From Myxococcales bacterium (lineage in GTDB: Bacteria > Myxococcota_A > Polyangia > Polyangiales > JAFGIB01), in contig JAOUOP010000045.1 of the NCBI GenBank assembly GCA_029880325.1, forward strand, positions 1 to 64,000: a stretch of 64,000 nt of DNA. Reading direction: 5' to 3'. Below are positions 25,261 to 35,996 of the stretch, piece by piece; within the stretch, counting starts at the first letter, position 1; each line of letters opens with the position of its first letter. The notes beneath the pieces are model-generated. The model did not search any database and had not been told where the DNA came from. It saw nothing but the letters and a program-made list of their open reading frames with translations. The position numbers were made by a program, and so were the translations under genes.

Positions 25261-26435
25261 TGCGCGTACTCTTCGTCGATGATGAACCATCCGTGTTGAG
25301 AGGGCTGAGACGAGCGCTGTCGCGAAAGCGCGCGGAGTGGGAGATGCACTTCGTGGAGGACGGCTTCCAGGCGCTCGAACGGGCTGAGCAGACGCCCTTC
25401 GATGTCGTAGTCTCGGACATGCGGATGCCGGGGATGGACGGGGCGACGCTACTGAGGCACGTTCGAGAGCGTCAGCCTGGCGCCGTTCGCATCATCCTGT
25501 CGGGATACGCGAGCCACGAATCGGCGACCCGTGGGGCGCCCCTCGCGCATCAGTTTCTGAGCAAGCCTTGCGACGTCGAGCGGTTGACCAATGCCATTTC
25601 CAGGACGCTGAGCCTGCGCCAGCTCGTGTCCGAGGAAAAGCTGCGTTCGGCCATTGGTCGCGTCGACAATCTGCCGGCGCGGCCGGAGATCTACGCCAGG
25701 CTCATGGCGTTGCTCGAGAACCCGGAGACCAGCATGGTCGAAGCGGCTGAGGTGGTGGAGCGGGATGTGGCGATCACGGCCAAGTTGCTGCAGGTCGTCA
25801 ACTCGGCGTTTTTCGGTCTTCCACGGCGCATCACCTCGGTCAGTGAGGCAGTCAATTATTTGGGTATCAGCACGGTCAAGGCGCTCACCCTCGCGTTTGA
25901 GGCGGCCCGCTGCCTGGCATCGGACGAGTCGATTTCGTGCTCCGACGTGGAGCTCTTTGAGGATCACGCGCTTCTGGCTTCCCGCATTTGCAGCCAGATG
26001 TTGGTGGACAAGGTGGCCAAAGAAGACGCTTTCGCCGCGGCGCTGCTTCATGACGTGGGGCAGCTGGTGTTGGCCCAGCAGTTGCCCGAGCAGCGGGCGG
26101 AGTGCATCGCCATGATGCAACGGGACTCGCTCTCGTTGCCCGAAGCGGAACAGGCTATTTTGGGTGTGACCCACGCCGAGGTGGGCGGCTACTTGTTGGG
26201 GCTGTGGGGGCTGCCGTTCTCCGTGGTGGAAGCCGTGGCCCTGCACCATCGCCCCGAGGTGAGCTACGAGGGTGACTTCGGCGTCGTCGAGGCCGTGCAC
26301 GTGGCGGTGTCGCTGGCGGAAGAGGCCCTCGGCGGTGCTGAGGCCAAACTCGATGAGGCCTACCTTTTGGCTTGCGGGGCCGCCGAACGGCTGTCGCGCT
26401 GGCGTCATCTGGCTCAGGCTGCCGGCTCGGCCTGA
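25260..26435 (+). CDS. Response regulator with HDOD output domain
   Basis: 391 aa from ATG 25260, overlapping the kinase stop by one base. Residues 1-120 are a receiver with D53 (VVSDMRMPGMDG) and a Lys in LSKPCD. Residues about 135-340 form an HDOD domain (PARPEIYARLMALLENPETSMVEAAEVVERD, NSAFFGLPRRITSV, AALLHDVGQLVLA, HAEVGGYLLGLWGLP). HDOD proteins act in signalling without the phosphohydrolase activity of HD-GYP relatives. Last gene of the signalling operon, convergent with the TonB receptor gene. Confidence 0.92.
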   Translation: MRVLFVDDEPSVLRGLRRALSRKRAEWEMHFVEDGFQALERAEQTPFDVVVSDMRMPGMDGATLLRHVRERQPGAVRIILSGYASHESATRGAPLAHQFLSKPCDVERLTNAISRTLSLRQLVSEEKLRSAIGRVDNLPARPEIYARLMALLENPETSMVEAAEVVERDVAITAKLLQVVNSAFFGLPRRITSVSEAVNYLGISTVKALTLAFEAARCLASDESISCSDVELFEDHALLASRICSQMLVDKVAKEDAFAAALLHDVGQLVLAQQLPEQRAECIAMMQRDSLSLPEAEQAILGVTHAEVGGYLLGLWGLPFSVVEAVALHHRPEVSYEGDFGVVEAVHVAVSLAEEALGGAEAKLDEAYLLACGAAERLSRWRHLAQAAGSA

Positions 26436-26447
26436 GGCCGGTCAGGG

Positions 26448-28814
26448 CTACAACCACAGCTCCACGCCCGCCCAGAGGCCGAAGGGCGGCGCTGGGCCCT
26501 GGAAGCGCGGATCGTCGGCGTAGTCGAGCACCTCTTGCCCATCGCCCAGGATGCCGAAGGTCTGGTATTCGGTGTTGAAGAGGTTTTCGGCCCTCAGGCG
26601 CAGGCCCAGCTCGGGCAGCAGCCGGTAGCCGAGGTCGGCGTTGACCACCAGATAACCCGGAACCTCTGGCAGCAGGTTGGCCTCGTCGCCGCGGTGGTAC
26701 TGGCCGCTGGCCAGGCGCGCGTCGATGCTGGCGGTTAGGCCCGTGATAGGCTCCACGCCGGCCATCAGCTTGAGGTTGTGGGCGGGCAGGCCCGGCAGGC
26801 GATCGCCGGGCGCCACGTCGATGACGGCGCGGCCCTCGTCATCAATGCGCGCATCGGGATGATTGTCGCCTGGCAGTCCAAGGCGCGTTTCGAAGCTGGC
26901 AGCCAGGAGCTGGTAGGCGGCCGAGACCTCGAGTGGGCCGCTGCGCAGGGAGGCTGCTGCCTCGAAGCCGAGGCGCTGGGTGATGCCGGCGTTGCGAAAG
27001 TAGCCGGTGCCGATGCGCGAGCCGGCCACAAAGAGGATGTCGTCGTAGTTGCGCGAGGCGAAGCCGGCCAGCGATGCCCGCAGGCGCTGATCGCCGATGC
27101 GCCCGCGGCCGCGCAAGCCCAGCTCCACGCTGCGGTTGACCACCTGATGCAGGGGCGGGTCGGCCAGGAAGGCGTTGGGCACGCGGCAGGGTTCGTCCGG
27201 GTCGGCGCAGGCGAGCTCGGCCGCCGAGGGCGTGCGGCTGCCCTCGCTGTAGCTGGCGTAGAGCACGTTGGAAAGGGGGCCGCCCAGCACGTAGGCGAGG
27301 CCGGCGGCCGGGTTCAGACGGCGGTAGCCGTGTTCGCCGTCGAGGGCGCTGCCGAGGCGGTCGCGCAGCGTGATCTTGGTGAGGTTCAGGCGCGCGGCCA
27401 CGGTCAGGTGCAGCCGCGGCGTCAGGCTGAGGGTGTCGGTGAGGTAGAAGCCCAGGTGGCGGTTTTGGGTGTCGAGCTCGGTGCGGCTTGCGCCGTCGGC
27501 CAGGAAAATGCCGCTGCCGTCGACGGCGCGGTCCTGGCGCAGGCGTCCGACTTCGGAGCTTTGGTGGAAGTCGACGCTGGCGGCATCGAGGCTGCTGCCC
27601 ACGCTCAGTTGATTGTCGCGGCCGTCGAGGTCGCGGCGGAGGGTGAGCTGCAGGGAAGCGCCGTAGGAGCGGCTGCCGGTGGAGGTGCGGTTGATGGCGG
27701 CGTCGCCGCCGGCCGCGGCGGGCACCGGATTGCCGCGCACGTCGAGCACGGGTTCGGGCGGGTCGTCCGGGCCCCCGCCGCCACCGTCTTCTTCGTCATC
27801 GTCGTCGAGTTCGCACAGGCCGCTGCCGTCGGGACAGGGCGCGAGCTCGGCCTCGTCGCCGTTGAGCGTGGCACGGCCCAAAAGCCGCACGTAGACATTG
27901 CTCTGCAGCGACAGGGTGGGGCTCAGCTCGACGTTGGCCTGGCTCGCCAAAAGCACCAGGCCGTTGTCGGTGATGTCGGGATAGGTAAAAACCGCTCCGC
28001 GATCGCGCTCCAGCTGCTGCACGGGCGCCGGGCCGTTGCCGCGCAGGGAGGTGGCCGCCAGCGTCAGGTTCAGTGCCAGCTCGTGGTCGTCGCGGCGGCG
28101 CCGCAGGTCGGCGTAGAGGCGGTGGCCCTGGGAGTGGGAGTGATCGCGAAAGCCGTCTTCCCGGAAGCTATCGATGGCTTCGTAGAGGGCGAAATCGTCG
28201 TAGCGCTGGCCGTACTCGGCGCTGGCGCGCAGGCGCCCGAAGGAGCCGCCGAGGGCGCCCAGGCGCAGGCCGCGAAAGCCGTAGCCGTCCTTCATGCGCA
28301 AGGCCAGGCTGCCGCCCAGGCTGTTGAGGCCGTAGGCCGGGTTGGGGCCGGGGATCAGCTGGGCCTCGGCGATCGACAGCTCCGGGATGGTGTCCCACTG
28401 CACCACGTCGCCGAAGGGCTCGTTGATGCGCGTTCCGTTTTGGTAGATGGCCAGGCCCTGGGGGGTGCCGAGCAGGGGTGAGGCGCTGAAGCCGCGGAAG
28501 CTCACGTCGGGCTGCAGCGGATTGTTCTGGACCGCGTTGACCTGCACCGAGCCGAGTTCCTGCTGCAGGGTGTCGTCGAGGCCGAGGCGGGAAGGGCGCC
28601 CCAGCTTTCGGCGTCCCACCACCTGGACGTTGGCCGGCAACTTGTCGGCGGCGACGCCGGCGCCCAGCACCGGGGTCACGTCGATGGTGGCCGTGGCGGA
28701 GTAGGGGTCGGCATCCGGGGCCGTGCTCTCGGCCTGCCCGGCGTCTTCAGTCTGCTGGGCGTTTGTCCCGGTGGGCGTGAGCAGGCCCGTCGCCAGCATG
28801 ACCAAAACCAGCAA
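26448..28814 (-). CDS. TonB-dependent outer membrane receptor
   Basis: 788 aa. A short signal peptide (LVMLATGLLTPTGTNAQ) is followed by a plug domain (about 60-190; VSFRGFSASPLLGTPQGLAIYQNG, IPGPNPAYGLNSLGG) and a 22-strand-type barrel ending in an aromatic-rich strand (WAGVELWL). One outer loop (about residues 345-375) is very Asp/Gly-rich and could bind a cation. Transported substrate unknown. The start is TTG 28814 or ATG 28799; either lies inside the end of putA, a 53-68-base overlap implying coupled translation. Confidence 0.88.
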   Translation of the reverse strand: MLVLVMLATGLLTPTGTNAQQTEDAGQAESTAPDADPYSATATIDVTPVLGAGVAADKLPANVQVVGRRKLGRPSRLGLDDTLQQELGSVQVNAVQNNPLQPDVSFRGFSASPLLGTPQGLAIYQNGTRINEPFGDVVQWDTIPELSIAEAQLIPGPNPAYGLNSLGGSLALRMKDGYGFRGLRLGALGGSFGRLRASAEYGQRYDDFALYEAIDSFREDGFRDHSHSQGHRLYADLRRRRDDHELALNLTLAATSLRGNGPAPVQQLERDRGAVFTYPDITDNGLVLLASQANVELSPTLSLQSNVYVRLLGRATLNGDEAELAPCPDGSGLCELDDDDEEDGGGGGPDDPPEPVLDVRGNPVPAAAGGDAAINRTSTGSRSYGASLQLTLRRDLDGRDNQLSVGSSLDAASVDFHQSSEVGRLRQDRAVDGSGIFLADGASRTELDTQNRHLGFYLTDTLSLTPRLHLTVAARLNLTKITLRDRLGSALDGEHGYRRLNPAAGLAYVLGGPLSNVLYASYSEGSRTPSAAELACADPDEPCRVPNAFLADPPLHQVVNRSVELGLRGRGRIGDQRLRASLAGFASRNYDDILFVAGSRIGTGYFRNAGITQRLGFEAAASLRSGPLEVSAAYQLLAASFETRLGLPGDNHPDARIDDEGRAVIDVAPGDRLPGLPAHNLKLMAGVEPITGLTASIDARLASGQYHRGDEANLLPEVPGYLVVNADLGYRLLPELGLRLRAENLFNTEYQTFGILGDGQEVLDYADDPRFQGPAPPFGLWAGVELWL

Positions 28815-31800
28815 CCGCGTCCGCCCCCGGGCCGGGGTGGCGCAGGGCGGGCAGCAGCCCCTCGGGCGCCAGGTTTCCGTAGCGGTGGAAGCGATGGGAA
28901 ATGCTCTGTTCGTGCAGGTAGTGCAGCAGCTCGACGCGGCCGGCCAGCAGCACGGGCTCGGCGGCCACGTGTATCGATGCGGCCTCGGCGGCTGTCAAGA
29001 GCGCGGGCTCGGGCTCGCCCAGGATGCGCACGCGGGTGTAGCCGGAAAGTCGGGCGGCGCAGGTGGCTGCGTCCTCGATTTGAAGCTCAATGGTGTCCAG
29101 GCCCGCCGAGGGCAGCTCGGTCGCCGCCGTCGGAGTGACGCTGAGATCGAAGTCCACGCCCGCGCTGCGTGCAGCGACGCAGCTGAGGAGCAGCTCCAGG
29201 CGCGATGCGCCGGGGCCGGCCCGCAGCAGCATGGGATGGGCCGGCAGGTAGCGGAAGATATTGCGCTCGCCGACGACAGCGCTGGGGTCGTGATCGCAGG
29301 CGAAGTGCTGGGCCATGGCGCGTCCATAGCTGCAGGCGGCCAGACTCAGGCGCTCGCGCTCGGAGCGTTCGAGCTGGTCGCGCAGGGCGGTCAACAGCCC
29401 GGCCGCGCGGGGCTCGGGCGCTGCGCTCGCCTCGGGATCGACGCCCGCCGTGACGCGCGAGAGCTGCAACGCGTAGTTGGGACCGCCGGCCTTGGCGCCG
29501 GCCCCGAAGCAGGAGGCCTTGAGGCCGCCGAAGGGCTGGCGCCGCACGATGGCGCCGGTGATGTGGCGGTTGATGTAGAGGTTGCCGGCTCGCATGCGGG
29601 CGATGAAGCGCTGCTGCTCGCGTTCGTCCAGGCTGTGCAAGCCCGCGGTCAGGCCGTAGGGCGTGCCGTTGGCCAGGCGCAGGGCGTGATCCAGATCATC
29701 GGCGCGCATCACACCCAGCAGCGGGCCGAAGAGTTCTTCCCGGTGGGTGAAGCTGCCCTCGCGCACATCGAGCTTGATGCCGGGACTCCACAGCCGCGGA
29801 TTGTCGGCGTCGGGCCGCGGTTGCAGCAGCCAGCGTTCCCCCGGCTCGAGCGTGGTCAGGGCGCGCAGCAAGGGATCGCGGGGCGGGTGGATCAGGGGCG
29901 TGACCACGCTGCGGGGATCCCAGGCCGGACCCACCGGCAGGCTCGCTGCGGCATCGGCCAGGGTCTGCATGAAGCCCGCGTCGTCGTAGACCTCGGCCTC
30001 GCAGATGAGCAGGCTGCAGGCGCTGCACTTCTGTCCGGCGTGGCCGAAGGCGGAAGCGACAGCGTCCTGGATGGCGGCGTCGCGATCGGCAAAGGCGCTG
30101 ACGATGAGCGCGTTTTTGCCGCCGGTTTCGGCCGAGAGATCGAGGCCCGGGCGCAGGCGATGGAAGAGCCGGGCGGTGTCGCTGGCGCCTGTGAGCACCA
30201 CCTGTGCCACGCGCGCGTCTTCGATCAGCGCGCTGCCCTGTTCGTCGTCGCAGAGCAGGAGCTGTAGCGCGTCTTTGGGAATGCCCGCCTCCCAGCAGAC
30301 CTCGGCCAAGCGCTCGGCCACCAGCGCGGTCTCCAGCGCCGGCTTCAGGATCACGGCGTTGCCGGCCATCAGCGCCGCCAGGGTTCCGCCGGCGGGGATC
30401 GCCAGGGGGAAGTTCCAGGGCGGAGTGACCAGGGTCACGCCCTTGGGTGTGGTCTCAAACTCAGGGTCATGTTGAAGTTCCAGGAAGCTGTGGGCGTAGT
30501 AGCGGGCGAAGTCGATGGCTTCGGAGACCTCGGGGTCGCCCTGCTGCACGCGCTTGCCCGCATCCAGGGTCATGGCGGCCAGCAGCCGCCCCCGATGCTT
30601 GCCCAGGCCCTGGGCCACGGCGGCCAGCAGGGCCGCCCGTTGCTCGGCGGGGCGCTGGGCCCAGCGCTTCGATGCGTCGACGGCGCTGGCGAGGGCGCGC
30701 TGGATGTCCTCGGCGCCCGCGAGCACGACGCGGTAGGGCAGCGCCTGCGGACGCGAGGGGTCGAAGCCGTCGTGCAGCTGTCGGCCGGCCTCCGGGCGAT
30801 CGCAGCGTTGCCCGGCGATCACCGAGGCCACCGTCTCCTCGCGGAGCGCCGCGGCGGCTTCGAGATGGACGCCGATCCAGGCGCGATTTGCCGCCAGCGA
30901 GAAATCCGTGTCGCTTGCGTTGGCGAAGGCGTCGGGCTCAGCGCTGGCGCCCTGCGTTTCTTCCCGGCCCCGATCCTGCTGCCGGTGCGGCATCTCGGAA
31001 ACGCGGCTGCGTTCGGCGACGGCGCGTTCGAAGCGTGCTTGCTCGGTGCGGAAGCGGGCGTCGCCCGGCTGCATCTGGAAGCTGTTGTGCAGGAAATTCT
31101 CCGGCGCCGTGTTCTCGTCCAGGCGCCGCATCAGATAGGCGATGGCGGTTTGCATCGAGTCGGCGCTGACCACTGGCGCGTAGACCAGGGTCTCGCCGGC
31201 CACCGCCTGCACCACGCGTTGCACGTGGTTGGACATGCCCTCGAGTAGCTCGAAGCTCACCTCGGCCTCACTGCCGTGGCAGGCGCGCAGCACCATGGCG
31301 AAGGCCAGGTCGAAGAGGTTGTGGCTGGCCACGCCCAGCTGCACCGCCCGGGCGTGCTCAGGCTGGCAGCCATACTCGACCATCTTCTTGAAGCTGGCGT
31401 CGACCTCGGCCTTGCTCGCGAAGATGGGGGGCGCCCAACCGTGCACCGATGCGTCGGCGGTCTCTGTCAGCAGGTTTGCGCCCTTGACGATGCGCACGCG
31501 GATGGGCGCGCCGCCGCGCTCGCGCCGCCCTTGCGCCCACTCGGTCAGCTCCCGCTGCAGCGGCGCCGAGTCCGGCAGGTAGGCCTGCAGCGCCAAACCC
31601 GCGGTCAAGGGCAAGAGATCGGGCTGCTCCAGCGTGCGGCGAAAGGCCTCCAACGTCAGCTGGAGATCGTGGTAAGCCTCCATGTCCAGGTTGACCAACT
31701 TGGGCTGCTGGCTGCCGTCGGATCGCACGTAGGGGTGCGCGAGGGCCAGTCGATAGAGCCCCCCCAGGCGTTCGACCAGGCGCTCGAGGGTCGGCTCCCA

Positions 31801-32448
31801 GGCCAGGAGGTCCAGCTGGCTGAAGACCGAGGAGACCTTCACCGAGATCGACTCCACGTCGGGGCGCTCGAGCAAGCGCCGGTAGTGATTGAGGCGGTCT
31901 GCGGCTTCCCGCTCGCCCAGCACGGCCTCGCCCAGGTAGTTCAGGTTCACGCGCACGCCCTGGCTGCGGCGGGCCGCAAGGTGGGCCGAAAGCGGGGCCT
32001 CTTCGGCCGCCAGCACCACCTGGGCGCTCTCGCTGCGCAGGCGCGCGAGCAGGCCCTCGGTGGCCCGCTGGGGCGCGAAGGGACCGGCGTGCAGCAGCGT
32101 CTTCATCTGAAAGCGCGCCAGCCCCGGCAGGTAGCCCGGGATGCCCAGCTTGCGGATCAGATTGCGCGCGGCGTCGACCACGCGCGCGGGCTCGGCGCTG
32201 CGGTAGACGCGATCGGTCAGCAGCGTGGTGAAGCGCTGGCCCGCCTCGTCATCCATCATGCGCGACAGCTGGGCCATCTGGCGCGCTTCCTGGGGGCGTC
32301 GATCGGCCAGGGCCGCAGCGAGCAGCAGCTCGGCCAGCCCGACGCTGCTGCGCGTCAGTTCTTTGTCATCGAGGGCGCGGCCGGCGACGGCGTCCAAGAG
32401 GGCACGCGCACGCTCGATAAACTGCTCCGCGCTGACACGGTCGCCCAT
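28747..32448 (-). CDS. putA: Bifunctional proline dehydrogenase / glutamate-semialdehyde dehydrogenase
   Basis: 1233 aa, the length of long (type B) PutA. The N-terminal half is the FAD-dependent proline dehydrogenase barrel (VRVNLNYLGE, VNLDMEAYHDLQLT, RIVKGANL, YAPVVSADSM). The second half is the NAD-dependent aldehyde dehydrogenase with ETGGKNALI and catalytic Cys in GHAGQKCSAC. About 200 further residues follow, as in PutA forms with an extra C-terminal aldehyde dehydrogenase-like domain. No N-terminal ribbon-helix-helix DNA-binding domain is present, so it is not self-regulating. It oxidises proline to glutamate at the membrane. Confidence 0.95.
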   Translation of the reverse strand: MGDRVSAEQFIERARALLDAVAGRALDDKELTRSSVGLAELLLAAALADRRPQEARQMAQLSRMMDDEAGQRFTTLLTDRVYRSAEPARVVDAARNLIRKLGIPGYLPGLARFQMKTLLHAGPFAPQRATEGLLARLRSESAQVVLAAEEAPLSAHLAARRSQGVRVNLNYLGEAVLGEREAADRLNHYRRLLERPDVESISVKVSSVFSQLDLLAWEPTLERLVERLGGLYRLALAHPYVRSDGSQQPKLVNLDMEAYHDLQLTLEAFRRTLEQPDLLPLTAGLALQAYLPDSAPLQRELTEWAQGRRERGGAPIRVRIVKGANLLTETADASVHGWAPPIFASKAEVDASFKKMVEYGCQPEHARAVQLGVASHNLFDLAFAMVLRACHGSEAEVSFELLEGMSNHVQRVVQAVAGETLVYAPVVSADSMQTAIAYLMRRLDENTAPENFLHNSFQMQPGDARFRTEQARFERAVAERSRVSEMPHRQQDRGREETQGASAEPDAFANASDTDFSLAANRAWIGVHLEAAAALREETVASVIAGQRCDRPEAGRQLHDGFDPSRPQALPYRVVLAGAEDIQRALASAVDASKRWAQRPAEQRAALLAAVAQGLGKHRGRLLAAMTLDAGKRVQQGDPEVSEAIDFARYYAHSFLELQHDPEFETTPKGVTLVTPPWNFPLAIPAGGTLAALMAGNAVILKPALETALVAERLAEVCWEAGIPKDALQLLLCDDEQGSALIEDARVAQVVLTGASDTARLFHRLRPGLDLSAETGGKNALIVSAFADRDAAIQDAVASAFGHAGQKCSACSLLICEAEVYDDAGFMQTLADAAASLPVGPAWDPRSVVTPLIHPPRDPLLRALTTLEPGERWLLQPRPDADNPRLWSPGIKLDVREGSFTHREELFGPLLGVMRADDLDHALRLANGTPYGLTAGLHSLDEREQQRFIARMRAGNLYINRHITGAIVRRQPFGGLKASCFGAGAKAGGPNYALQLSRVTAGVDPEASAAPEPRAAGLLTALRDQLERSERERLSLAACSYGRAMAQHFACDHDPSAVVGERNIFRYLPAHPMLLRAGPGASRLELLLSCVAARSAGVDFDLSVTPTAATELPSAGLDTIELQIEDAATCAARLSGYTRVRILGEPEPALLTAAEAASIHVAAEPVLLAGRVELLHYLHEQSISHRFHRYGNLAPEGLLPALRHPGPGADAVAGFGHAGDGPAHAHRDKRPAD

Positions 32449-32575
32449 GGATGCTCAAGCGTAGCATCGGGCGTCCGTTGTCGGAGAGGGTGGTTGTTCA
32501 GTCCCTTGACCGGGCGTGCCCGCGACCACATCTTGATCCAAACGGCTCGCCGCTCCCCAAAGGCCCGTCACCCCC

Positions 32576-33718
<1,143 letters not shown>

Positions 33719-33730
33719 AGCCATCGGCAG

Positions 33731-34255
33731 TCAGCGGCGTTTCTTGGGCTTGCTGCGTTTCTTGCTTCGTTTCTTCTTCTTGGGGCCGAGCTTCAGCACC
33801 TCGGCGCGCACCTGGATCACGCCGCGATCGAGCATGTCGAGATCGCTGGCAGCGGCGCGCGAGAGGTCGAGGATGCGCTTGCGTCTGCGGAAGGGACCGC
33901 GGTCGTTGATGCGCACCAGGGTGTGCTGACCGGTGTCGCGGCGGATCACGCGCACGATGGAGCCGAAGGGCAGGTCGCGGCTGGCCGCGGTGCGCCGTCG
34001 CGGATCGTAGCGCTCGCCGTTGGCCGTGTGGTTGCCCGCCAGGGAGTCGGCGTAGTAGCTGGCCTCGCCCTCAAGCACCACGACCGGCTTGGCGCCTTTG
34101 AAGTCGCCGGCGTCGGGATCGCCTTCGGGCGAAATGTAGGCGCCCTGGGTACGCATGAAGGGGGCGCCGCCGCAGCTGAGCAGGGCCGCGGCCAACAGCA
34201 TCGGCGGGCACGCGCGAAAAGCCGCCCAGCGTCTCGGCCTCACAAGAACGTCCAT
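33731..34255 (-). CDS. rlpA: RlpA-like lipoprotein (double-psi beta-barrel)
   Basis: 174 aa. Lipobox LLSC near residue 28 follows a hydrophobic stretch. The DPBB domain (about 65-150) shows the RlpA signature ASYYADSLAGNHTANGERYDP...TAASRDLPFGSIVRV...VRINDRGPF, including the Asp of NDRGPF needed for lytic activity. Such proteins cleave naked glycan strands of peptidoglycan. The C-terminus is an unusual Lys/Arg tail (KKKKRSKKRSKPKKRR) instead of a SPOR domain, possibly binding anionic wall polymers or lipids. It overlaps the preceding lipoprotein gene by one base. Confidence 0.88.
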   Translation of the reverse strand: MDVLVRPRRWAAFRACPPMLLAAALLSCGGAPFMRTQGAYISPEGDPDAGDFKGAKPVVVLEGEASYYADSLAGNHTANGERYDPRRRTAASRDLPFGSIVRVIRRDTGQHTLVRINDRGPFRRRKRILDLSRAAASDLDMLDRGVIQVRAEVLKLGPKKKKRSKKRSKPKKRR

Positions 34256-35892
34256 CAGCCGCCCTCCGGCACAGGCTTGCCGTGGCCCGGTACCATCAGC
34301 ATCGAGCGAAAGGCCTGGTACTCGAAGCGATCGCTGTGCTCCTCGTTGTGGCAGCCCACGCAGGTCGTTTCGGGTACTTCACGGCGCACCAGGCCCGCCG
34401 CTTTGGGGTCTGCAATATGCTGGCTCGCCGGACCGTGGCAGCTCTCGCAGCCCACGTTGCGCAGGCCCTCGTTTTGCACCACTGCGGCGCCGCCGGGCTT
34501 GCCGTAGCCGGTGACGTGGCAGGCCACACACTCCAGGTTGAATTGCTTGTTGCGCGCTTCGAGGGTCGCGTAGGCGCGACCGTGTGGGTGCGCCTTCCAC
34601 CAGCCGAGGGCCGGTTGATGGCAGCGTCCGCAGGCCTCGCTGCCGGCGTAGCCCGCCGAGCCGGGCGGCACGGGGGATGGTGCGATCGCGGCCAGGGCCT
34701 GGCGGTTGTGGGCGTTGACGCGGGCATCGTGGGCGTCGAGCAGCTCAGCCACCGCCTTGCTGGGCTCCACCTTGGGATCGATCTCGATGCTGCGGGCCGA
34801 AAAGTAGTTGCCAGCCGGCGGGGCGCTCGGGTCCTGGTCCTTCTTGAGCTCGTCGCGCATGGCCTTGAGGCGTACCCGCTGGCGTTCGAGTTCGGCCGCA
34901 TCGACGTCGCTCTTCTGCGCCCAGGCGTCGATGCGCTGCTGCAGCTCGCCTGTGCTTCGCTCCAGGTTTTCGCGGCGGGCGGTGCGCGACCAGGCGCTGT
35001 GATCGACGAAGGGGCCGTGCTCGGTACCGCGCCAGTGCAGGTCCACGGCGATCAGGGCCTCGCCGTGACGCCCGGCGCGCAGCAGCGTGCTCGAGCCGAC
35101 GGCTTCGGGCACGGCCAGCTCGGACCCCGCCACGCCGCCGTGGATCACGAAGTCCACCTCGGCGACGCCATCGGCGATGCGGCGGGCCTGGCGCAGACCG
35201 CCGCTGACCATGGCCACCACCACCTGGGCCCCCTCGCGCTTCAGCTCGGAGGCGAGCGTGCGTGCCGGCCCGCGCAAATCGACGGGATTGGGCGCCGCTT
35301 CGTCGCTGACCAGTCCGAAGATCCCGATGCGCAAGCCGCCGCGTTCCAGGATGCGGCGATCGGCATCGGCCTCCCCCGGCTGCGCGCCCGGACCGGCGCC
35401 GAGCAGCTGGGCGCCGGCGCGTTGGCTGAGGGCGACCAGCGCTTCGCGATCGGAGTTCAGCTCTTCGGCCGCCGGTGCGATCGCATACAGGCCCATGCGC
35501 GAAAGGGCCTCGGCCAGCGTCTGGGCGCCTGCGCGCCGCTGGGCCGCGTCGGCCTCGGCGAGGGCCTTCGCAGCGGCCTCGGCGTGCTCGTCAGCACCGG
35601 CATGGGCGCCGCGGGCCGAAAAGAGCTGACCCACGCTCAGCAGCAGCTGGGGCGTACCGTCGGCGGCCAGGCGCTCGATGGCCCCGGCGGCGCGATCGAT
35701 ACCGCCCAGGGGCCGGGTCTGGCAGCCGCAGGGCTCGAGCGTGCCCTCCAAGTCGTTCAGCAGAATCAGCCGCAAAACCGGCTTGGCCGGCTCCGGACGG
35801 CGCGCCGTGGGCGGGCGCTCCGCATCCCCACAGGCCCAAAGCCCTGCGACCACGAACACGGGCCACAGCGACGCCATCGGTTTCCGCAGCAT
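34255..35892 (-). CDS. Lipoprotein: 5'-nucleotidase-like domain fused to tetrahaem cytochrome c
   Basis: 545 aa from ATG 35892; frames further upstream are antisense to the hybrid kinase and rejected. Signal sequence with lipobox GLWAC at about residue 20. Residues about 38-260 resemble the metallophosphoesterase part of UshA/SoxB-like proteins (LILLNDLEGTLEPCGCQ, GGIDRAA, FGLVSDEAAPN), but the expected DAGDLF is SVGQLF and the GNHE segment is unrecognisable, so metal ligands are largely lost. A coiled-coil-like linker follows. The C-terminal third has four CxxCH haem sites: CGRCH, CVACH, CESCH, CVGCH. Likely a periplasmic electron-transfer protein. Confidence 0.82.
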   Translation of the reverse strand: MLRKPMASLWPVFVVAGLWACGDAERPPTARRPEPAKPVLRLILLNDLEGTLEPCGCQTRPLGGIDRAAGAIERLAADGTPQLLLSVGQLFSARGAHAGADEHAEAAAKALAEADAAQRRAGAQTLAEALSRMGLYAIAPAAEELNSDREALVALSQRAGAQLLGAGPGAQPGEADADRRILERGGLRIGIFGLVSDEAAPNPVDLRGPARTLASELKREGAQVVVAMVSGGLRQARRIADGVAEVDFVIHGGVAGSELAVPEAVGSSTLLRAGRHGEALIAVDLHWRGTEHGPFVDHSAWSRTARRENLERSTGELQQRIDAWAQKSDVDAAELERQRVRLKAMRDELKKDQDPSAPPAGNYFSARSIEIDPKVEPSKAVAELLDAHDARVNAHNRQALAAIAPSPVPPGSAGYAGSEACGRCHQPALGWWKAHPHGRAYATLEARNKQFNLECVACHVTGYGKPGGAAVVQNEGLRNVGCESCHGPASQHIADPKAAGLVRREVPETTCVGCHNEEHSDRFEYQAFRSMLMVPGHGKPVPEGG

Positions 35893-35996
35893 GCCCCGTG
35901 CATACACCAGTGGCCCGGGCTGATGCCAATCGATGACGCCCTGGCGGGGGCTGCCGGGTTCGGGCCTGCCAGGAGTGTCGACTGTGTCGACCCAGC

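Noticed and set aside
26778..28481. Long + strand open frame opposite the TonB receptor gene
   Set aside because: Ala/Gly/Val-rich antisense translation typical of high-GC DNA; the minus strand has clear receptor motifs.
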